64,000 nucleotides of DNA from Clostridium moniliforme (GCF_017873235.1 NZ_JAGGJZ010000004.1:141876-205875), one strand, 5' to 3'; shown: positions 1-9,180, counted from the first letter of the stretch. The notes: generated from the sequence alone by a model not told the origin. Numbers and translations are program-made.

Positions 1-769
1 ACCAAAGTATTGCAACAGAAGTTAAATTTAATATAAGCATTAATAATGGCATTAATAATGCAGTTATTTTATTTACTTTTATTGCATTATTAGTAAAATC
101 ATCATTTGCTTCATCAAATCTTTTCTTTTCAAAAGATTGTTTATTAAAAGCTCTTATAACTCTTATACCAGTAAGATTTTCTCTTAAAATTCTATTTATT
201 TTATCAAGTTTAACTTGCATTGCCTTAAACATTGGCATACCTTTTTTTCCTATTACAAATATGGTAATAATAACAATAGGCATTGAAACTAAAAGTATTA
301 GTGAAAGTTTCTTATTAACTGAAATTGCCATTATAATACCACCAATACATGTAAGTGGGGCAGTTACCATCATTCTTAGAATCATAATAACAACTTGTTG
401 AATTTGATTAACATCATTTGTAGTTCTAGTAATTAATGATGCAGTACCAATTGTATCAATTTCATTTAGTGAAAAAGTTTCAGCTCTAGTAAATATTTTT
501 CTTCTTAAATCTCTACCAAGCCCCATTGAAACTTTAGATGAAATAAAGCTGGCAAAAATTGTACATATACTTCCTATGAAAGCTACACAAATCATAATGC
601 CACCAATTTTTAGTATATAATTAACATCTCCTTTAATTATACCTGTATCAACTATTTCAGATAGTAATGTTGGAAGATATAATTGAGCCATAGTTTGGAT
701 AAACAATAGTATTAGTATAAATATTAATTGTTTACTATAAGGCTTTAAATGTTTAAATAATTTCAACAT
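1..769 (-). CDS. ABC exporter, N-terminal membrane half (partial, runs off the window)
   Basis: Reading the minus strand from the ATG at 769 gives 256 residues before the window edge. They form the transmembrane domain of a type IV ABC exporter of the multidrug/lipid (MdlB/YfiB-like) kind. It begins MLKLFKHLKPYSK, has about five long hydrophobic segments, and carries a typical cytoplasmic loop with NEIDTIGTASLITRTTNDV followed by QQVV. The ATPase domain must lie upstream of base 1. It follows the marR gene on the same strand by 14 bases, so it is very likely co-transcribed and controlled by that regulator. Such pairs are often heterodimeric exporters with a second half-transporter next door; that part is outside the window. 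The substrate cannot be told. Confidence 0.85.
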   Translation of the reverse strand, partial: MLKLFKHLKPYSKQLIFILILLFIQTMAQLYLPTLLSEIVDTGIIKGDVNYILKIGGIMICVAFIGSICTIFASFISSKVSMGLGRDLRRKIFTRAETFSLNEIDTIGTASLITRTTNDVNQIQQVVIMILRMMVTAPLTCIGGIIMAISVNKKLSLILLVSMPIVIITIFVIGKKGMPMFKAMQVKLDKINRILRENLTGIRVIRAFNKQSFEKKRFDEANDDFTNNAIKVNKITALLMPLLMLILNLTSVAILW

Positions 770-783
770 ATAAATCTCACTCC

Positions 784-1239
784 TTAAGTAATATTTTGTG
801 TCTTTTCTTTATGATTTTTTAAGTTGTTTTTTACCTTATTTAATAGCTCCTTTAAAGAGTCTATTTCTTTTTCTGTAAAGTTGTCTAAGCAAACATTATC
901 AATATCAGTTACTATAGCTTTAAGTTCAACACAAGCATGTATTCCTTTTTCAGTTAAATGTATTCTTGAAATTCTTTGATCATTTTCATCAGAAGTCCTT
1001 TTTATAAAACCTGATTTTTCTAACCTTTTAATCATTACAGTTATAGTAGCAGGTTTTAAATTTAACTTCTTTGCTAACTCTTTTTGACTTAAGCCATCAT
1101 TATCATATAAGGCATATAAAAGAGGGGGTTGTCCTGGATATAAACCTTCTTTTTCTAAGGTTTTATGGCTTAATGAAAAATGTAATCTTATTACTTCCCC
1201 TAATAGTTTATGGAAAGAAAAATCAATCTTATTACTCAT
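784..1239 (-). CDS. MarR-family transcriptional regulator
   Basis: A 151-residue winged-helix regulator. The centre reads GLSQKELAKKLNLKPATITVMIKRLEKSGFIKR, the recognition helix and start of the wing of MarR proteins, followed by DENDQRISRIHLTEKG, the family's wing signature. The ATG at 1239 is preceded by AAGGAG. It is first in an operon with the ABC exporter half ending at 769. By family behaviour it should repress its own operon and be released by a small ligand. A perfect dyad lies just upstream of its start over the likely promoter. Ligand unknown. Confidence 0.9.
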   Translation of the reverse strand: MSNKIDFSFHKLLGEVIRLHFSLSHKTLEKEGLYPGQPPLLYALYDNDGLSQKELAKKLNLKPATITVMIKRLEKSGFIKRTSDENDQRISRIHLTEKGIHACVELKAIVTDIDNVCLDNFTEKEIDSLKELLNKVKNNLKNHKEKTQNIT

Positions 1240-1258
1240 ATGCTACTCCTTTCTAAAT

Positions 1259-1312
1259 TAATTAGTCGTCTAATTATTTTAATATTGTAGTACTATTTTT
1301 AATAAAAAACAA
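1259..1312 (-). promoter_or_regulatory. marR promoter with MarR-type dyad operator
   Basis: On the minus strand TTGTTT (1307-1312) and TACAAT (1284-1289) are 17 bases apart, a good sigma-A promoter. Directly downstream, at 1259-1276, is a perfect dyad: TAATTAG, four bases TCGT, then CTAATTA. Its size and position fit a MarR dimer site that blocks transcription of the marR-ABC operon. The dyad is seen directly; binding is inferred. Confidence 0.65.
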
Positions 1313-1433
1313 GTAGCAAATTTCTTAATTTTATTTTATTATTTTTTATATTAGACAATGTAAAAGTTTATATGTTAAAAAAAGTTTTTATGATTTAAAT
1401 AACAAAAATATTTATAAAGGATGATAGAAATAA

Positions 1434-1694
1434 ATGAATTATGTTTATATTATAAAGTGCAAGGATAACTCATTATATACAGGTTGGACTAATAATTTAG
1501 AAGAAAGATTTAAGGCACATTCAGAAGGCAGAGGTGCAAAGTATACTAAAGGGAGAGGACCACTAGAATTAGTTTATTTTGAAGAGTATGAAAATAAAGT
1601 TGATGCAATGAAAAGAGAGTGGAAAATTAAAAAGCTAAATAAAAAAGACAAACTTAAGTTAATTGATAATTTTAATAAAAAAGGGAAAAAGTGA
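1434..1694 (+). CDS. GIY-YIG domain protein (UPF0213/YhbQ-like)
   Basis: An 86-residue stand-alone GIY-YIG nuclease-fold protein. The family motif appears as YVYIIKC followed by LYTGWT, then ERFKAHSEGRGAKYTKGRGP and the conserved glutamate in DAMKREWKIKKL. It matches the small UPF0213/YhbQ family in length, with no extra DNA-binding domain. Members are implicated in DNA metabolism, but the physiological substrate is not settled. The ATG at 1434 follows AAGGATGAT. It reads away from marR, and the glmS leader starts about 140 bases later. That gap holds an open stretch without a start codon and no recognisable gene. Confidence 0.85.
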   Translation: MNYVYIIKCKDNSLYTGWTNNLEERFKAHSEGRGAKYTKGRGPLELVYFEEYENKVDAMKREWKIKKLNKKDKLKLIDNFNKKGKK

Positions 1695-1882
1695 TGCAAT
1701 TTGTATCAAAATATCAAATGAAAAGTATTTTAATTATGTAGACAAAGAAAAAAATTATGATAAAATAATCATAGGTATAAAATTTCATAAAAAAGGAAGT
1801 GAGTATTATAGAAATAAATTTTTAAAAAAATAAAAAGCGCCAGAACTTAAGTAAGTTATTCTAATGAAATGAAAGCTTTTGA

Positions 1883-1951
1883 GGAAACTTAAAAAGAAAG
1901 CTATTGCATTATTTTTGAGTAAGTTTGCCTAGCCAAATCGAAGATTTGGAG
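1883..1951 (+). repeat. Repeat unit 1 inside the glmS ribozyme P1 loop
   Basis: First of two 69-base tandem units. It starts GGAAACTTAAAAAG and ends GATTTGGAG. Each unit can fold by itself: AAACTTA.. pairs with ..TAAGTTT, and CCAAATC pairs with GATTTGG around a GAA loop. By eye it matches the second unit at all but about three positions. Confidence 0.85.
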
Positions 1952-1962
1952 GGATTTTAAAA

Positions 1963-2031
1963 GGAAACTTAAAAAGAAAGCTATTGCATTCTTTTTGAGT
2001 AAGTTCGTCTAGCCAAATCGAAGATTTGGAG
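1963..2031 (+). repeat. Repeat unit 2 inside the glmS ribozyme P1 loop
   Basis: Second 69-base unit, offset 80 bases from the first. It ends where the 3' arm of P1 begins. Differences from unit 1 are single-base changes near 1991, 2006 and 2008, which leave the small CCAAATC/GATTTGG hairpin intact. Confidence 0.85.
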
Positions 2032-2275
2032 ACTCACTTAAGTTGACGAGGTTGGGAGTTATCGAAACTTTTCGGCGGGTGCCCCACGGTATCGCACTAC
2101 CGTTAACAGCTAGCAAAACTATGAAGCAATTTATAGGACAAATCTAGCTTGGTGTTAAAACCTTCAATTTAAGGTTTTTGTAGTCCTAGGATTATTATGC
2201 CTATTTTTAATTTAGCTAGGATAAAACTTTAATGAAGATGAAAATTAAATATTTATATATGGAAGGAAGATTTTT

Positions 2276-4102
2276 ATGTGCGGAATAGTAGGATATGTTG
2301 GTAGAGGACAAGCAACGAAATTTTTAGTAGAAGGATTATCAAAGCTTGAATACAGAGGATATGATTCAGCTGGAGTAGCAGTTATAGAAAATGGCAAAAT
2401 TCAAGTTAGAAAGCAAAAAGGACGTCTTGCTAATTTAGAAGAAAGCTTAGAGAAAACTCCTATGAGAGGAAGTATTGGAATTGGACATACTAGATGGGCA
2501 ACACATGGAGAACCATCAAATGTTAATTCTCATCCACATTTAAGTTCAAAGGGAGATATTGCTGTTGTTCATAATGGTATTATTGAAAATTATATTGAAC
2601 TTAGAGAGTTTTTAAAAGGTAAGGGATGTAAATTTATTTCAGAAACAGATACTGAGGTTATACCAAACCTTATAGAATACTACTATGAAGGAGACTTATT
2701 TAAAGCAGTAGTTAAAGCTTCAAAGGAATTACAGGGAAGTTTTGCAATAGGTGTTATTTCAAATAATGAACCTGATAAACTTGTAGCTGTAAGAAAGGAT
2801 AGTCCATTAATCGTTGGATTAAAAGAAGATGAAAACTTTATTGCATCAGATATACCAGCAGTTTTAAATTATACTAAAGATGTTTATCTTTTAGAAGATA
2901 ATGAATTTGTTGTTATTACAGAAGATGGTGTGAAACTTCTTGATGAAAATGGAAATAAGATAGATAAGGAAGTATTTAAAGTAACATGGAATGCAGATGC
3001 TGCTGAAAAAGGTGGATTTGATTCATTTATGTTAAAGGAAATTCATGAGCAACCAAGAGCCATTAAGGATACTATGACTTCTAGAGTATCAATGGAACAT
3101 GGTATTTCTTTTGATGATTTTAAAATATCAAAAGAAGAATTAGAAAACATTGATAGAATTTATATGGTAGCTTGTGGAACTGCATATCATGCATGTCTTA
3201 TGGGAAAAGCTTCAATAGAAAAGTTAGCTAGAATACCAGTAGAAGTTGATATAGCATCAGAATTTAGATATAGAGATCCAATAGTTACAAATAAATCACT
3301 TGTAATTGTTCTAAGTCAATCAGGAGAAACAGCTGATACTTTAGCAGTTCTTAGAGATTGCAACAGAATGGGAGCTAGAACTTTAGCAGTTACAAATGTT
3401 GTAGGAAGTACAATCTCAAGAGAAGCAAATCATGTTATATATACTATGGCAGGACCTGAAATATCAGTAGCTTCAACAAAAGCATACACTACACAAGTTG
3501 TTGTTATGCATACAATAGCAATTTATTTTGGAGAACTACTTGGAAAGATAAATAAAGAAGAAATAAATACATTAAAGAAGGAATTATTATTAATTCCTGA
3601 AAAAGTTGAAGAGGTATTAAAAGATACAGAAAGCGTTAAAGAAATTGCAAAAGAAATAAAAGATGAAGATGATATATTCTTCTTAGGAAGAGGAATGGAT
3701 TTTGCTCTTGCATTAGAGGGATCATTAAAATTAAAAGAAATATCATATATTCACTCAGAAGCTTATGCTGGAGGAGAATTAAAACACGGACCAATTGCTT
3801 TAATAGAAAATGGTACTAAGGTTGTTTCAATTCTTACTCAAAAGAACCTAATTGATAAAATGATTAGCAACGTTGTTGAGATAAAATCAAGAGGAGCAAT
3901 TAATTTTGGAATAACTTTTAGATGTATGGAAAAGGCTCAAGAAGTTTTAGATAGAGTATTATTTATTCCTGAAACTATCGATATGTTTGCTCCAATTCTT
4001 GCAGCTATACAATTACAATTATTAGCTTATTATGTTGCAAGCCTTAAAGGGTTTGATATAGATAAGCCAAGAAATTTAGCAAAGTCAGTAACAGTTGAAT
4101 AA
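2276..4102 (+). CDS. glmS: Glutamine--fructose-6-phosphate aminotransferase (isomerizing)
   Basis: Full-length 608-residue GlmS, which makes glucosamine-6-phosphate from fructose-6-phosphate and glutamine, the first committed step to UDP-GlcNAc and peptidoglycan. The N-terminal nucleophile domain starts MCGIVGYVG, with Cys2 as the glutaminase nucleophile, and contains HTRWATHG and HNGIIENY. Two SIS (sugar isomerase) domains follow, with SQSGETADT and ASTKAYTTQ, and the end reads DIDKPRNLAKSVTVE, the usual active-site lysine tail. The ATG follows GGAAGGA. Regulation is by the ribozyme in its leader. Amino sugar made here also links to the sialic acid operon near 62 kb, which returns N-acetylmannosamine-6-phosphate to the same pool. 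Confidence 0.98.
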   Translation: MCGIVGYVGRGQATKFLVEGLSKLEYRGYDSAGVAVIENGKIQVRKQKGRLANLEESLEKTPMRGSIGIGHTRWATHGEPSNVNSHPHLSSKGDIAVVHNGIIENYIELREFLKGKGCKFISETDTEVIPNLIEYYYEGDLFKAVVKASKELQGSFAIGVISNNEPDKLVAVRKDSPLIVGLKEDENFIASDIPAVLNYTKDVYLLEDNEFVVITEDGVKLLDENGNKIDKEVFKVTWNADAAEKGGFDSFMLKEIHEQPRAIKDTMTSRVSMEHGISFDDFKISKEELENIDRIYMVACGTAYHACLMGKASIEKLARIPVEVDIASEFRYRDPIVTNKSLVIVLSQSGETADTLAVLRDCNRMGARTLAVTNVVGSTISREANHVIYTMAGPEISVASTKAYTTQVVVMHTIAIYFGELLGKINKEEINTLKKELLLIPEKVEEVLKDTESVKEIAKEIKDEDDIFFLGRGMDFALALEGSLKLKEISYIHSEAYAGGELKHGPIALIENGTKVVSILTQKNLIDKMISNVVEIKSRGAINFGITFRCMEKAQEVLDRVLFIPETIDMFAPILAAIQLQLLAYYVASLKGFDIDKPRNLAKSVTVE

Positions 4103-4174
4103 AATCTAAAATTTAGTGGTATAATAGAATTATTATATAGTAAAAATTGCCATATAGGTTAGGAGATGTTTTTT

Positions 4175-4330
4175 GTGAGAGAAAAATTGATGAAGCTTAT
4201 AAATGAGTATAAAGAAACAGGTGAAAGTCTTAATAGTGGGTTAGAATGGATGCCTGATAATGATTCAGCAAGGTCAAAAATCGAAGTTATCAACATGATT
4301 GTTGAAGATTTAGAAAATATAATAAAATAA
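4175..4330 (+). CDS. Small acidic hypothetical protein (51 aa)
   Basis: A short frame with a GTG start at 4175, nine bases after AGGAG (4161-4165). The in-frame ATG at 4166 touches the ribosome binding site and is unlikely to be used. The protein begins (M)REKLMKLINEYKETGE, is charged and probably helical, and contains the segment LEWMPDNDSARSKIEVIN. I do not recognise a family. It follows glmS by 72 bases on the same strand and ends just before a strong terminator, so it may be a late gene of the glmS transcript. A reverse-strand frame over the same bases has no good ribosome binding site and is taken as a shadow. Confidence 0.6.
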   Translation: MREKLMKLINEYKETGESLNSGLEWMPDNDSARSKIEVINMIVEDLENIIK

Positions 4331-4346
4331 ATTATTTTGAATTTAA

Positions 4347-4386
4347 GCTTATACATTTTTAATAAAAATGTATAAGCTTTTTTTAT
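4347..4386 (+). terminator. Rho-independent terminator after glmS and the 51-aa gene
   Basis: AAGCTTATACATTTTT pairs with AAAAATGTATAAGCTT across a short AT loop and is followed by seven T residues. Confidence 0.9.
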
Positions 4387-4520
4387 TTAAAAAGTAAGTA
4401 TTAATGAAATATATTTGAATAAAATATTAAAGAATTTAAAGATTTTTATGAACAAAATATTGTTTGAAATTTTTTAATATGTAAAATAGTAATTACTTTA
4501 AGATATATTGGAGGATTAAA

Positions 4521-6119
4521 ATGCATAAAAGAATTAAAGCAATTATATTAAGTGTTACTATGTTAAGTGTAATGATTATTCCTAGTATTAAGGGATATGC
4601 TGACGAAATAAGAAATGGAGTATCTAATACTACAGTAAGATTAGAAGAAAAAGACACAGTTAAAATAGAGGATGAAAATTTAAATAAAAAATTAAGATTA
4701 AAATTAGGATTATCAAAAGGTGAAGAAATAACTAAAGCACAATTAGCTAAATTTGAAACTTTAGATTTAAAAGGATGTAATATAACTAGTTTAGAAGGAC
4801 TTCAGTACTGTGTTAATTTACAAAAATTAAATTTAGATCAAAATAATATAGTAGATTTAGGTCCGTTAAAGAATTTAAAGAAAATATATAGTTTATCATT
4901 AGATTTTAATAAAATAAATGATTTAACTCCATTAAGTGGATTAACTAATATTAAGTATTTACATTTATCTTGTAATAAGATTGAAAATATTGAACCTTTA
5001 AAATCTTTAAAGAATTTAATAAATTTACAGTTAGTATATAATAAGGTTGAAGACATATCAGCATTAAGTTATATGAAGAACATTAGAATAATATATTTAA
5101 TTGGGAATAATATAAGTGATTTAACACCTTTGAAGAATTTAAAAGAATTATCAATTGTAGAAATTGCACAAAATAAAATAGAAGATGTTACGCCATTAAA
5201 AGATTTAACTAATATATATGTATTAAATTTAGCAGAAAATGAAATAAGTGATATTAGTGCTCTTAGTGGATTAAAAGGATTATACAGATTAAAATTAAAT
5301 GATAATAAAATAGCAGATTTTTCACCAGTTGCAGGTATAAAAATAAAACAAAAGAACTTTTCAAATCAAAAAGTATCATCAGTTGTAAAATTAGTTGAAA
5401 AGAAGCCAGAGTCTAAAAAGGTTGTTGAAGAATCAAAGGAAATAAAGCAAGATTTATCTGTAGAAAAGAAAGAGGATAAGGCACCTGTTGTAAATCCTAC
5501 AGAAAATAAGGAAGAAATATCAAAGGTAGTTGAAGAAAAGACTAAAGTTGAAAATAGTAAAGTAATTGAAATAGTTCCAAAGATAGAAAAAGAAGTTGTT
5601 AAGCCAGTAGTACCAGCGACTACAACAGAAAAGAAGGAAGAATCAAAGCTAGCTATAAAGCCTGTAGAAAAGGATGAAGAATCAAAGGTAGTTGAATCAC
5701 CAAAGACAGAAGACCCAGCAATAAGCACAAAAGAAGAAAAATCAGAATCAAAAGTAGAGATTAAAAAAGAAATTAAATCAGAAAAAGATAAAAATAGTGA
5801 AGTAGTACAAGGTAAAGAAGAAACTAAGAAGGAATTTTCATCAGTAAGAGAAGAATATGATGTTAAAAATGAAAATTTTAATTTAGAAGATGAAAATGAT
5901 AAACAAGAAATTAAAGATATTGAGGCAGAAAAGAAGAAAGAATTAGTTAAAGCTGAAACTAATAAAGAAGAAGTTAAAAATACTTTTAAAGAATTAAAAA
6001 ATAATGAAAATAAAGCTATAAAGTTACCAGCTACAGGAAAGATGCATAATACAACTATTATAGGAGTTAGTGGACTACTAGCTTTAATAGGTGGAATATT
6101 ATTAAAGAAAAGAGTTTAG
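4521..6119 (+). CDS. Sortase-anchored leucine-rich-repeat surface protein (internalin-like)
   Basis: 532 residues. A signal peptide (about 1-27, hydrophobic core after HKRIKA, ending near GYADE) leads into roughly nine SDS22/internalin-type repeats of about 22 residues (about 70-275) with the pattern LxxLxLxxNxIxDxxPL. A long Lys/Glu/Val-rich, low-complexity segment (about 285-495) probably spans the cell wall. The C-terminus has a cell-wall sorting signal: LPATG at 502-506, a hydrophobic stretch, then KKRV. It should be linked to peptidoglycan by a class A-type sortase. Internalin-like LRR proteins often bind host or other surface proteins; the ligand is unknown. It is a single gene with its own GGAGG site and terminator. 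The stalk codes for long antisense frames, which are composition artefacts. Confidence 0.92.
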   Translation: MHKRIKAIILSVTMLSVMIIPSIKGYADEIRNGVSNTTVRLEEKDTVKIEDENLNKKLRLKLGLSKGEEITKAQLAKFETLDLKGCNITSLEGLQYCVNLQKLNLDQNNIVDLGPLKNLKKIYSLSLDFNKINDLTPLSGLTNIKYLHLSCNKIENIEPLKSLKNLINLQLVYNKVEDISALSYMKNIRIIYLIGNNISDLTPLKNLKELSIVEIAQNKIEDVTPLKDLTNIYVLNLAENEISDISALSGLKGLYRLKLNDNKIADFSPVAGIKIKQKNFSNQKVSSVVKLVEKKPESKKVVEESKEIKQDLSVEKKEDKAPVVNPTENKEEISKVVEEKTKVENSKVIEIVPKIEKEVVKPVVPATTTEKKEESKLAIKPVEKDEESKVVESPKTEDPAISTKEEKSESKVEIKKEIKSEKDKNSEVVQGKEETKKEFSSVREEYDVKNENFNLEDENDKQEIKDIEAEKKKELVKAETNKEEVKNTFKELKNNENKAIKLPATGKMHNTTIIGVSGLLALIGGILLKKRV

Positions 6120-6146
6120 TTTAATTAAAATTTATTTATAGAAATT

Positions 6147-6178
6147 AGAAAGACTAATTTATTTAGTCTTTCTTTTTG
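6147..6178 (+). terminator. Terminator after the LRR surface protein
   Basis: AGAAAGAC and GTCTTTCT form an 8-bp stem around an AT loop and end in a T-rich run. Confidence 0.8.
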
Positions 6179-6280
6179 TTGATTTTTAAAAATTCATATT
6201 AAAAATCAGAGAAAAATATTGAAAATACATTAAATTATTGCCAAAATATAAATTAGAAAGGTATATAATTAAAAAAGGAT

Positions 6281-7842
6281 GTGATTTTAAAGACTTCAGG
6301 TCTTTTTATTATGAAGTTAAGCAAGAATATAAGGATATTAACAGTAGTAATAGTATTAGGAATATTAGGTTTTTTAAGCATTGCTTCAATAAATTATGTT
6401 GAAGATGAATTAAAAAGTCAAAAAACAAAAAGCTTAATAAAGATTGCTAATATAATATCTGTAAATAAAAGAATAGGTAATTATTTAGATATAGGAAATA
6501 AGAAAGAATTAAAAAAACTTTAGAGGTTATAAAATCTAAAATAAAAGTGCAATTTATAATAATTACAAATAGCAAAGGAATAATACAAACCCATCCTTCA
6601 GATTCTAAGATAGGTATAAAATCAAATTGTAAGGATATTGATAAAGTGTTAAAAGATAAAAAAAGTATTATTTCAGAATGGAATAATGAATTCGGAAATT
6701 TTTTGGTTGCATTTGAACCTATATATAAAGAAAATAAATTTTTAGGGGTTGCATGTGTAGGAATATCTATAAATGATTTGAAAAATGAGTTATCAGACTT
6801 TTTGATTAAAATATTACCAGTTTTCATAATTACAATAGTTTTAGCAGTTATAGGATCAGAGCTTATAGCAAGAAATATTAAAAAATCAATATTTGGATTA
6901 GAGCCTAATGAAATAGCATTATTATTAAAACAAAAAGAGTTGATAATAAACAATATTTATGATGGATTAATAGCTGTAAATGAATTTTGGGATATAACAT
7001 TAATAAATGATAGAGCAAAAGCTATATTGAAGATAGAGAAGGAAAGTGAAGTATATTTTAAGATTAAAGAACTATTAATGGAAGTATTAAGTAAGAAAAA
7101 GAATATAACTAATTTAGAAATGAGATTACCAATGGGAATCACTATAATGAGTAACTTCTCAAGTATATTAGATGAAAAAGATAATTTACTTGGTGCAATT
7201 GTAACGTTTCAAGATTTAACAATAGTTACTCAAATGGCAGAAGAACTTACAGGAGTTAAAGAGCTTACTTGGGATTTAAGGGCACAAAACCATGAATTTT
7301 TAAACAAGCTTCAAATTATTGCAGGACTTATTCAATTAGATGAAGCAGACAAGGCTTTAGAGTATATATTTCATACTGTTGAGGTTCAAGATGATTTAAT
7401 AAAAATTTTAAGAAAAATAGATAATACATCACTTTAAGGATTAATTTTAGCAAAATATAATTCTGCAGTTGAAGGTAAGATAAATTTTGAGTTAAGCAAT
7501 AGATCATATATGAAAGAACTACCTAGTAATATAAATGTCCAAGATTTATTATGTATAGTTGGAAATCTTCTTGAAAATTCTATTGAAGAAGTTAAAGGAA
7601 ATAATAATTCATGGATATTATTAGAAATAACTCAAAATGAAAATTTAAATATAATTGTAAGAAATAATGGCTCTAGAATATCAGAAGATATAATAGAAAA
7701 AATATTTGAGAGAGGATTTACAACTAAAAAAGGTGAAAGAGGGTTTGGACTTTATTCAATAAAGGAAATCGTTGAAAGTTGTAATGGAAAGCTATTTTTA
7801 AGCTCAGATGATGATATGACAGAATGGAAAATTGAAATTTAA
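6281..7842 (+). pseudogene. CitA/DcuS-like sensor histidine kinase, broken twice
   Basis: The frames together spell a CitA/DcuS-type kinase: membrane segment near the start, extracytoplasmic sensor with TNSKGIIQTHPSD, second membrane segment (about VFIITIVLAVIG), PAS-like region, the phospho-acceptor box AQNHEFLNKLQIIAGLIQL, and an ATPase end with ENSIEE and GERGFGLYSIKEIV. Two lesions are visible. Near 6510-6523 the reading frame shifts at a run of seven A (eight would restore it). At 7435-7437 an in-frame TAA interrupts ..NTSL*GLILAKYNSAVEG.. Start is GTG 6281 or ATG 6311. These kinases sense citrate, malate or similar acids. The neighbouring regulator gene is also broken, so the system appears dead unless the indels are sequence errors; the stop codon is not of that kind. 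Confidence 0.88.
6288..6308 (+). promoter_or_regulatory. Small hairpin with T-tract at the start of the kinase remnant
   Basis: AAAGAC-TTCA-GGTCTTTTT forms a short stem with a tetraloop followed by five T. It lies between the GTG at 6281 and the ATG at 6311. It resembles a weak terminator or attenuator; its role is unknown. Confidence 0.35.
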
Positions 7843-7857
7843 AAAGGAGGATATAAT

Positions 7858-8561
7858 ATGATTAAAGTTATGCTAGTTGAAGACGATAAAAAATGGTTAG
7901 AGAAGTAAATAATAAACTTTTGATGAAAATAGATGGTTTTAAAATCATTTCAGAAGCAGGTAGTATTAATGAAGCAAAAGAAAATATATTGAAAAAAGTA
8001 CCTGATTTAATACTTTTAGATATATTTTTACCTGATGGAAAAGGTGTAGATTTATTAAAGTGGATAAGAAAAGAAGAATTGAAAATAGATGTAATACTTA
8101 TATCTGCTGATAATTCATTAAGCACTGTAGATGAATCTTTCAAATTGGGAGCAGTTGATTACCTAGTAAAACCTTTTATTTTCAAAAGATTCGAAAAAAC
8201 TTTAGTACAATATAGAAATCGCTTTAGAGAGTTTAAAGAAAAGGATATACTTAATCAAAAAATTATAGATAATTATATATTAAATAGTCATATGGAAGAT
8301 AATAATTTACAGAATACAAATAATTATTATGAAGTAACTAAAGGAATAAATGAAAATACATACAAGAAAATATGGGATTGTATTATATTAAATAAAGATA
8401 AAAAATTTACATCAGATGATTTATCTTCACAAACAGGACTTGCTAGAGTAACAGTTAGGAGATACTTAGAACATATGTGTAATGAAAAAAAGTTAAAGCT
8501 AACTCTTGAATATGGAAAGATAGGACGACCAGTCCATTACTATGTATTATCTAAAATATAA
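7858..8561 (+). pseudogene. CitB/DcuR-like response regulator, frameshifted near the start
   Basis: The ATG at 7858 follows AAAGGAGGAT and starts MIKVMLVEDDK, the receiver-domain beginning with its acidic pair. A run of six A at about 7888-7893 then throws the frame into a stop. The other frame continues MVREVNNKLLMKIDGFKI through DLILLDIFLPDGKG (phospho-aspartate), ISADNS and DYLVKPF to a C-terminal helix-turn-helix with SDDLSSQTGLARVTVRRYLEHM, the CitB/DcuR family layout. Four or seven A in the run would restore one frame. Partner of the broken kinase immediately upstream (15-base gap). Re-initiation at the ATG at 7893 would give a receiver lacking the acidic pair. Confidence 0.85.
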
Positions 8562-8604
8562 ATTTACTCAAAAATTTTTATTATGAAAAGATAGGATAGT
8601 ATTT

Positions 8605-9180
8605 ATGAATATTAAGGAATTGAAAAAAGAAATTAGAAAAAGTATTATTGGAAAACGTAATAAAATAAAAAATAAAGATAAAACCTCTATGGATAATAAA
8701 ATTATTGAATCATTTAAAAAAGAAGATTCATATAAAAAAGCAAGAGGAATTTTCATTTATATTGGATTTGGATCAGAGATAAATACAAAAGTAATAATAG
8801 AAGATGCTCTAAAAAAAGGCAAAGAGGTATATGTACCAAAAGTTAAGGGAAAAGAAATGCTTTTAATAAAAATAGACTCTTTAGAAAATTTAGTCACAAG
8901 TAGTTATGGAATATTAGAGCCAATTGGGGATAATAACAATTTTGATGTGGATAAGTTAGATCTCCTTGTTATGCCTGGAGTTGCTTTTGATAATAGTGGA
9001 AATAGAATAGGATATGGAGGAGGGTATTATGATAGGTTTTTAGAAAAAAATAAGACTAATGCAGAAAAAATAGCCTTGGCCTATGAATTCCAGATTTTAA
9101 ATTCAATTAACAATGAAAAACATGATGTTAAGGTAGATAAAATAATAACAGAAGAGAGAATAATTAACATAAGTAGATGA
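8605..9180 (+). CDS. 5-formyltetrahydrofolate cyclo-ligase
   Basis: 191 residues of the MTHFS/YqgN family, which converts 5-formyl-THF to 5,10-methenyl-THF using ATP and so keeps the one-carbon folate pool free of the inhibitory 5-formyl form. The N-terminus has the basic KKEIRKSIIGKRN segment, the middle has IYIGFGSEINTK (substrate loop), and the hallmark GNRIGYGGGYYDRFL follows LLVMPGVAFD. Length is normal. It stands alone between the dead two-component system and the PTS regulator and has its own terminator. Confidence 0.93.
   Translation: MNIKELKKEIRKSIIGKRNKIKNKDKTSMDNKIIESFKKEDSYKKARGIFIYIGFGSEINTKVIIEDALKKGKEVYVPKVKGKEMLLIKIDSLENLVTSSYGILEPIGDNNNFDVDKLDLLVMPGVAFDNSGNRIGYGGGYYDRFLEKNKTNAEKIALAYEFQILNSINNEKHDVKVDKIITEERIINISR

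Larger units (their letters stand above)
1837..2200 (+). ncRNA. glmS ribozyme (GlcN6P-sensing) with expanded P1
   Basis: The self-cleaving glmS leader is recognisable from its core. AGCGCCAGAACTT begins at 1836 (cleavage expected before G1837). AGTTGACGAGG follows at 2041, then GGGAGTTATCGAAAC, TCGGCGGGTGCCCCACGGT and the P3/P4 region with a hairpin at 2159-2178. It directly precedes glmS. With glucosamine-6-phosphate as cofactor, glmS ribozymes cleave the 5' leader and the downstream mRNA is degraded. P1 is closed by AACTTAAGTAAG (1844-1855) and CTCACTTAAGTT (2033-2044). About 175 bases lie between these arms, where compact members of the family have a short loop. That insert is mostly two near-identical 69-base repeats. 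The 3' boundary is approximate. Confidence 0.93.

Noticed and set aside
1696..1832. Open stretch after the GIY-YIG gene (..NEKYFNYVDKEKNYDKIIIGIKF..)
   Set aside because: No start codon or ribosome binding site; could be a remnant, but no family is recognised.
1883..2031. Direct repeats that might be a CRISPR
   Set aside because: Only two long units with no unique spacers, and they lie inside the glmS ribozyme P1.
4159..4356. Reverse-strand frame over the 51-aa gene
   Set aside because: No ribosome binding site and it runs through the terminator; the plus-strand gene has a well-placed site.
5366..5728. Ser/Thr-rich antisense reading frame of 120 codons
   Set aside because: Mirror of the Lys/Glu/Val-rich stalk of the surface protein; no ribosome binding site and no family.
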